A model generated the notes under the pieces. It searched no databases. It was not told where the DNA came from and saw only the letters and a list, made by a program, of their open reading frames with translations. The position numbers were made by a program, and so were the translations under genes. A stretch of 8,784 bases of DNA from Oscillospiraceae bacterium (GTDB lineage: Bacteria > Bacillota > Clostridia > Oscillospirales > UBA929): the NCBI GenBank assembly GCA_009777685.1, contig WRLJ01000057.1, forward strand, positions 1 to 8,784, written 5' to 3'. Below, piece by piece: positions 5,784-8,784 of the stretch (its first letter is position 1; each line of letters begins with the position of its first letter).

Positions 5784-6140
5784 ATGAAAACGGCTTTGCT
5801 TGTGGACGATTCTTCCTTTATGCGGGAATTGATCGAAAAAATGCTTCGCCACCACGGCGTAACGGTGATCGGCGAAGCGGAAAACGGAAAGGCCGGCGTG
5901 GAGAAATACAAGGAGCTTAAACCGGACATCGTTGTTTTGGACATCATGATGGACGAAATGACGGGTTCCGAGGCCCTGCGGCAGATCATGGAATTCGACC
6001 CCGGCGCGAAGGTCGTCGTCCTCAGCTCCGTGACCGGGCAGAAGCCCGTTACCGATGAAGTGACCTCGCTGGGCGCCAAAGCGGTTTTGGTTAAGCCGCC
6101 CGACCTGAAATCCATCGAGGCCGCGCTGGCGAGCCTGTAA
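5784..6140 (+). CDS. CheY-like stand-alone response-regulator receiver
   Basis: The 118-residue product is one receiver domain and nothing else. It has the acidic pair Asp8-Asp9 in LLVDDSSFMRE, the phosphoacceptor Asp53 in PDIVVLDIMM, the switch Ser81 in VVVLSS, and Lys104 in VLVKPP, so it should accept phosphate from a histidine kinase. There is no DNA-binding or enzymatic output, so it probably acts by protein-protein contact, as CheY or Spo0F do. The sequence DDSSFMRELIEKML is CheY-like. No kinase or chemotaxis gene is nearby. I chose ATG 5784, which begins right at the receiver beta-1 strand; GGGGGAG at 5767-5773 is a usable ribosome binding site 10 bases upstream. Only 38 bases separate it from the first SDR gene with no terminator, so they are probably co-transcribed. 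Confidence 0.92.
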   Translation: MKTALLVDDSSFMRELIEKMLRHHGVTVIGEAENGKAGVEKYKELKPDIVVLDIMMDEMTGSEALRQIMEFDPGAKVVVLSSVTGQKPVTDEVTSLGAKAVLVKPPDLKSIEAALASL

Positions 6141-6178
6141 GCGGCCGCCGGAATTTGCGATAAGGAGCTAAATCCGCC

Positions 6179-6901
6179 ATGCCGAGCGTGATCGTCACCG
6201 GCGCCGACCGGGGCCTGGGGCTCTCGTTATGCAAGGAATATCTAAGCCGGGGCTGGACCGTGTTCGCCGGCAAATACAGGGCCGACTACACCCTGCTGGA
6301 AGACGCGGGACGGTCGGCTCCGGAGTTGCGTATCCTCAATCTGGATATGGGATGCCCGGACAGCATCGCCGCCGCCGGAGACGAAATACGGAAGGTGACG
6401 GACTCCCTGGATATGTTCATTTCCAACGCGGCGCTGATGGGCCCCGTACAGTGTGATCTCTATGAGCCGCCGATGGACCTTGAGGCCGTCTGGGATTCCT
6501 TCCGGGTCAACGCGCTGGGACCGGTCCGGCTCGCGGAAGCCCTGCTGCCGCTGCTGGAGAGGGGCGCGATGAAGCGGCTGTGCTTTGTTTCGAGCGAGGT
6601 GGCGTGCGTCGCGCTGATGAAGAACCGGGCCGACAGCCCGTACCCGTATCCCATGAGCAAGACGGCGCTGAATATGGGCGTCCGTCTGTTGCACAACACG
6701 CTGTATCCCCGGGGATACACGTTCCGCCTGTTTCATCCCGGCTGGATGAAGCGCCGTATGCAGGACGGCTCGCTGTCGGAGAACGCGCTATACGACCCCG
6801 ACGAGATCGGCGGCGTCGCGTCGCGGTATTTTGAAATGCCCCTGCGGGACGAGCATCGTCTGGTCATGGTGGATTACAGCGGCTATGAATGGCCGTTTTA
6901 G
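6179..6901 (+). CDS. Short-chain dehydrogenase/reductase, canonical motifs
   Basis: This 240-residue classical SDR of Rossmann fold should catalyse NAD(P)-dependent oxidation or reduction; the substrate cannot be told from sequence. Visible elements are the cofactor loop TGADRGLG (7-14), an Asp in LNLDM (56) that contacts adenine, SNAA (Asn83), the structural/catalytic Asn111 in VNALG, Ser138-Ser139 in FVSSEV, and the catalytic pair Tyr157-x3-Lys161 in YPMSK. Arg11 in the cofactor loop hints at NADP preference. The C-terminus ends RLVMVDYSGYEWPF, an unusual strand-turn tail. The start ATG 6179 follows GGAG at 6164-6167. It sits between the receiver gene and a second SDR (11-base gap), all on one strand. 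A named function would be a guess. Confidence 0.9.
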   Translation: MPSVIVTGADRGLGLSLCKEYLSRGWTVFAGKYRADYTLLEDAGRSAPELRILNLDMGCPDSIAAAGDEIRKVTDSLDMFISNAALMGPVQCDLYEPPMDLEAVWDSFRVNALGPVRLAEALLPLLERGAMKRLCFVSSEVACVALMKNRADSPYPYPMSKTALNMGVRLLHNTLYPRGYTFRLFHPGWMKRRMQDGSLSENALYDPDEIGGVASRYFEMPLRDEHRLVMVDYSGYEWPF

Positions 6902-6912
6902 GCGGGTGTCGA

Positions 6913-7569
6913 ATGAAGGATACTGTACTGATTACCGATTTGGAGCACGCTTTCAGCCTGAGCCTGGCCGAGGTATTCGCCCGGGAGGGCTTCCGCGTCT
7001 TCGCGATGGGCGGCGCGCTGTCCGGCCGGATCACGCCGCTGCCGTCCGGCGCGCGTGAGGCCGCGGCGGAACTGGAAAAACAGGCCGGCAAGCTCGACTT
7101 TCTGATCGACACCACCGACGTTTACGACCCCGCGGATACCTTCACCCTGTCGGACGGGATCGATGCCGCCGTTATGGAACGTGTTTTTCGCCAAAATGTA
7201 CTGCGCCCCATGCGGATCCTGGAAAACGTTCTGCCGCTGCTGGACGCGGGGGAAGGCCGGCGGCTGTTCTACCTGACCGGCGCCGGGGCGTCGATCAACG
7301 GGACGCGCTGTGTGTCCGGCATCGCCTATGCCATGAGCAAGGCGTCTTTGCACCAGTTTATCCAGATGACGCGCAATAAGCTCGCCCCCAAGGGCTATAC
7401 CTTCCGCGTGTTCGACCCGATGCACGGCAGGACCGCGCCGGAAGCGGCCGCGGAGAGCGCGTATCACTATATCACGCGCAGGCGCGGGACAGAAAACCAT
7501 GACCCTCTGCGCGACGATGAGGAAAATCTGGTGTTCCGCGACGCGCAGGGACGGCAGCATCCCTGGTAA
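6913..7569 (+). CDS. SDR-like protein with a degenerate cofactor loop
   Basis: The 218-residue protein aligns along its length with the preceding SDR but looks altered. The cofactor loop TGxxRGLG has become TDLEHAFS (8-15), replacing all three glycines by Asp9, Ala13 and Ser15, and the NAA motif is DTT (Asp66). Yet Asn95 (QNVLRP), the Ser127 region (GAGASING) and Tyr139-x3-Lys143 (YAMSK) remain. It also shares GYTFR (161-165) and a tail of the form LV--D--G---P with its neighbour, pointing to an old duplication. Cofactor binding is doubtful; it may be a structural or regulatory partner of the first SDR, or bind another ligand. ATG 6913 is preferred over the in-frame ATG at 6889 because the latter lies inside the upstream gene and adds residues before beta-1. 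The ribosome binding site is weak (GGCGGGTG), suggesting translational coupling. Confidence 0.82.
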   Translation: MKDTVLITDLEHAFSLSLAEVFAREGFRVFAMGGALSGRITPLPSGAREAAAELEKQAGKLDFLIDTTDVYDPADTFTLSDGIDAAVMERVFRQNVLRPMRILENVLPLLDAGEGRRLFYLTGAGASINGTRCVSGIAYAMSKASLHQFIQMTRNKLAPKGYTFRVFDPMHGRTAPEAAAESAYHYITRRRGTENHDPLRDDEENLVFRDAQGRQHPW

Positions 7570-7616
7570 AACAAACAAAAACAGCGGACGGCGTTACCGT
7601 GACGCCGTCCGCTGTT
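7568..7616. terminator. Strong intrinsic terminator, best in minus-strand direction
   Basis: AACAGCGGACGGCGT (7580-7594) and its exact complement (7602-7616) form a 15-base-pair stem with a 7-base loop. Reading left to right, it closes the receiver-SDR unit but is followed only by ACCTGTTTCACTT, a poor T-tract. Reading right to left, the stem is followed by TTTTTGTTTGTTTTA, an excellent T-tract. It therefore probably works in both directions and best on transcripts coming from the fhs side. Confidence 0.8.
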
Positions 7617-7680
7617 ACCTGTTTCACTTCGCGCTTTTCAGCCGCCGGACGCGCGTCTCCCGTCCGGCGCCCCGGCCCGT

Positions 7681-7741
7681 TCTAATCCTCTCCGGCCCCC
7701 GCATATAAATGTAGGGAACTACATGGGGAGGGGGCGGACCT
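7681..7741 (+). promoter_or_regulatory. spoIIID upstream region: sigma-E-like -10 and 16-base palindrome
   Basis: CATATAAA at 7702-7709 resembles the -10 box of mother-cell sigma-E promoters (CATACA-T). The -35 candidate around 7681-7687 (TCTAATC) is weak. In Bacillus subtilis spoIIID is a sigma-E gene, so the expectation is reasonable but unproved here. Just after it, ATGTAGGGAACTACAT (7709-7724) is a 6-base-pair inverted repeat around GGAA, at or next to the expected start and directly before the ribosome binding site. It could be an operator or, in RNA, a hairpin with a GNRA-type loop. Confidence 0.4.
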
Positions 7742-7999
7742 TTGAAGGGCAACATCGAGGAGCGGGCCTGTGAGGTGGCTGTTCACATTATAGAGACCAA
7801 GGCGACGGTGCGCGCGGCGGCGGCAAAATTCGGCATCTCGAAGTCTACCGTCCACAAAGACCTGAGCGACCGCCTGAAAACCATCAATCACGCGCTGTAC
7901 CTGGCCGTCAAGGAGGTTTTAGAGGAAAACAAAGCCGAACGCCACCTGCGGGGAGGCATGGCGACGAGACGGAAATACAAGGGGGACGACGCAAGCTAA
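7742..7999 (+). CDS. spoIIID: Sporulation transcription factor SpoIIID
   Basis: SpoIIID is a small mother-cell DNA-binding protein that activates and represses many genes during sporulation. The 85-residue product matches the family closely in length and pattern: an N-terminal helix IEERACEVAVHIIETKATVR, a helix-turn-helix at about 22-42 (AAAKFGISKSTVHKDLSDRL), and the C-terminal basic helix RHLRGGMATRRKYK (68-81) that makes additional DNA contacts in the Bacillus protein. No methionine start is in frame. TTG at 7742 fits because GGGGAGGGGG (7725-7734) lies 7 bases upstream and the protein then begins MKGNIEER, comparable with MHDYIKER of B. subtilis. Its presence implies an endospore former. 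Its stop overlaps the end of the opposing fhs gene by 4 bases, and no clear terminator lies between them. Confidence 0.96.
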   Translation: MKGNIEERACEVAVHIIETKATVRAAAAKFGISKSTVHKDLSDRLKTINHALYLAVKEVLEENKAERHLRGGMATRRKYKGDDAS

Positions 8000-8784
8000 A
8001 ACAGGCCGGAAATCACGCCGTTTTCGTCTACGTCCACCTGCTCATAGGCGGGGACGCGGGGCAGACCGGGCATCGTCATGATGTCGCCGGTGTACACGAC
8101 CACAAAGCCGGCGCCCGCCGAGAGCTTTACACGGGAGACGCGCAGGGTAAAGCCCGCGGGTCTCCCCAGCTTTTTGGGGTCGTCGGACAGGGAATACTGC
8201 GTTTTGGCCACGCACACCGGCAGGTTGCCGCCGCCCCGCTCCGTCAGGCGCTCCAGCTCCTTGACCGCGGGCAGGGAAAACTCCACGCCCGCCGCGCCGT
8301 AGATATCACGCGCCAAGGTCTCGATTTTCTCCTTCAGCGGCATCTCCAGCGGATAGGCAAAACGGAAGCCCTCCCCGCCGGTCTCCGCGCTCTCCAGAAC
8401 AGCCTCCGCCAAGGCCTCGCCGCCCGCGCCGCCCTTGGCCCAGACCTCGCAGAGGGCGCTGCGCGCGCCGGCGGCCTCACAGGCCGCGGCAATCTCCCGC
8501 AGCTGCTCCGGCGTGTCGCCCGCAAAGCGGTTGACGGCGACCACGGCGGGCAGGCCGAAGCGCGTTGTGATGTTCTCAATGTGCGCCTTGAGGTTGTCCG
8601 TGCCGCCGTTATAGGCCACGGAACGCGCCGTGGCGACGATGACGCACGCGGCGGGCTCCAATCCCCCCGCGCGGCATTTGATGTCAATGAATTTCTCCGC
8701 GCCTAGATCCGCTCCGAAGCCCGCCTCCGTAACCACAACGTCCGCCAGCGAGAGAGCCAGCCGCGTCGCAATCAGGCTGTTGCA
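7996..8784 (-). CDS. fhs: Formate-tetrahydrofolate ligase, C-terminal half (partial)
   Basis: This enzyme joins formate to tetrahydrofolate with ATP, giving 10-formyl-THF for purines, formyl-methionine and the Wood-Ljungdahl methyl branch. The window holds the last 262 residues of a protein usually about 555 long; the ATP P-loop half lies beyond the right edge. Visible family motifs, in order, are NSLIATRLALSLADVVVTEA, GFGADLGAEKF, VAVNRFAGDT, EVWAKGGAGG, IYGAAGVEFS, LPVCVAKTQYSLSDDP and the terminal GDIMTMPGLPR. The Phe of NRF and the Trp of EVWAKGG correspond, from memory of the Moorella enzyme, to the folate-stacking pair. One oddity: after YNGG the protein goes straight to TDNLKAHIENI, where most relatives carry a further 15-20 residues (about 8585-8615). 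The gene converges on spoIIID. Confidence 0.95.
   Translation of the reverse strand, partial: CNSLIATRLALSLADVVVTEAGFGADLGAEKFIDIKCRAGGLEPAACVIVATARSVAYNGGTDNLKAHIENITTRFGLPAVVAVNRFAGDTPEQLREIAAACEAAGARSALCEVWAKGGAGGEALAEAVLESAETGGEGFRFAYPLEMPLKEKIETLARDIYGAAGVEFSLPAVKELERLTERGGGNLPVCVAKTQYSLSDDPKKLGRPAGFTLRVSRVKLSAGAGFVVVYTGDIMTMPGLPRVPAYEQVDVDENGVISGLF

Noticed and set aside
5776..5787. Tiny upstream frame ATG GGA ATA TGA overlapping the receiver start
   Set aside because: The ribosome binding site would be only 2-3 bases away, too close; three codons can arise easily by chance.
5414..6115. Minus-strand open frame of 233 codons over the repeat and receiver gene
   Set aside because: It crosses a palindromic repeat, a promoter and a clear receiver gene on the other strand, and is low in protein-like patterns.
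5784..6140. Receiver gene as part of a chemotaxis operon (cheY)
   Set aside because: The domain is CheY-like, but no chemotaxis or flagellar gene is adjacent and the genes that follow are SDRs, so the symbol cheY is not justified.
7998..8024. Possible terminator for spoIIID just inside fhs (AAAAC-A-GGC with GCC-GTTTT)
   Set aside because: Short stem with a bulge; the T residues are within the stem and no T-tract follows.
1..8784. CRISPR array, tRNA, rRNA, integrase, toxin-antitoxin or phage-defence genes
   Set aside because: No regularly spaced repeats, no tRNA-like cloverleaf or CCA end, and no matching protein motifs on either strand.

Overview
The window looks like chromosomal DNA from a GC-rich, spore-forming Clostridia-type Firmicute; an Oscillospiraceae-like lineage is my guess. 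Support comes from a SpoIIID sporulation regulator, an fhs-type formate-tetrahydrofolate ligase, strong Shine-Dalgarno sites, tightly packed GC-rich operons, and palindromic repeats of the dispersed kind common in such genomes. I see no tRNA, rRNA, CRISPR array, transposase or phage gene.

Layout. (1) Positions 1-3506 hold the distal part of a tryptophan operon, trpD(partial)-trpC-trpF-trpB-trpA, with abutting or overlapping genes, all with the expected active-site residues except one conservative Asp-to-Glu change in TrpA. (2) Positions 3498-3800 are non-coding: a GC-rich hairpin-containing repeat that begins at the trpA stop codon, then a spacer with an inverted repeat. (3) Positions 3808-5400 hold a small regulatory module: an ECF-like sigma factor with a candidate autoregulatory promoter, translationally coupled to a single-pass membrane protein that is probably its anti-sigma partner or sensor. 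The second gene is visibly less GC-rich than its neighbours. Its reading frame stays open past its TGA for 73 codons and runs into a second palindromic repeat (5514-5639). (4) Positions 5678-7616 hold a compact transcription unit: a good promoter, a terminator-like hairpin inside the leader, a CheY-like stand-alone receiver, and two tandem short-chain dehydrogenase (SDR) paralogues. The second SDR has lost all three cofactor-loop glycines but keeps Tyr-x3-Lys. The unit ends at a strong hairpin whose T-tract lies on the minus-strand side. (5) Positions 7702-8784 hold spoIIID (TTG start, palindrome in front of the ribosome binding site) convergent with, and overlapping by 4 bases, a minus-strand fhs gene cut by the window edge.

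How they work together. The trp genes complete tryptophan synthesis from anthranilate. The sigma/membrane-protein pair is probably a self-contained envelope or stress signalling switch. The receiver-SDR-SDR unit is the least explained part: a phosphorylatable receiver with no output domain, apparently co-transcribed with one canonical and one cofactor-loop-degenerate SDR, behind a possible attenuator. It is my best candidate for something undescribed. The spoIIID/fhs junction has no clear terminator between the genes, so their transcripts may overlap in antisense.
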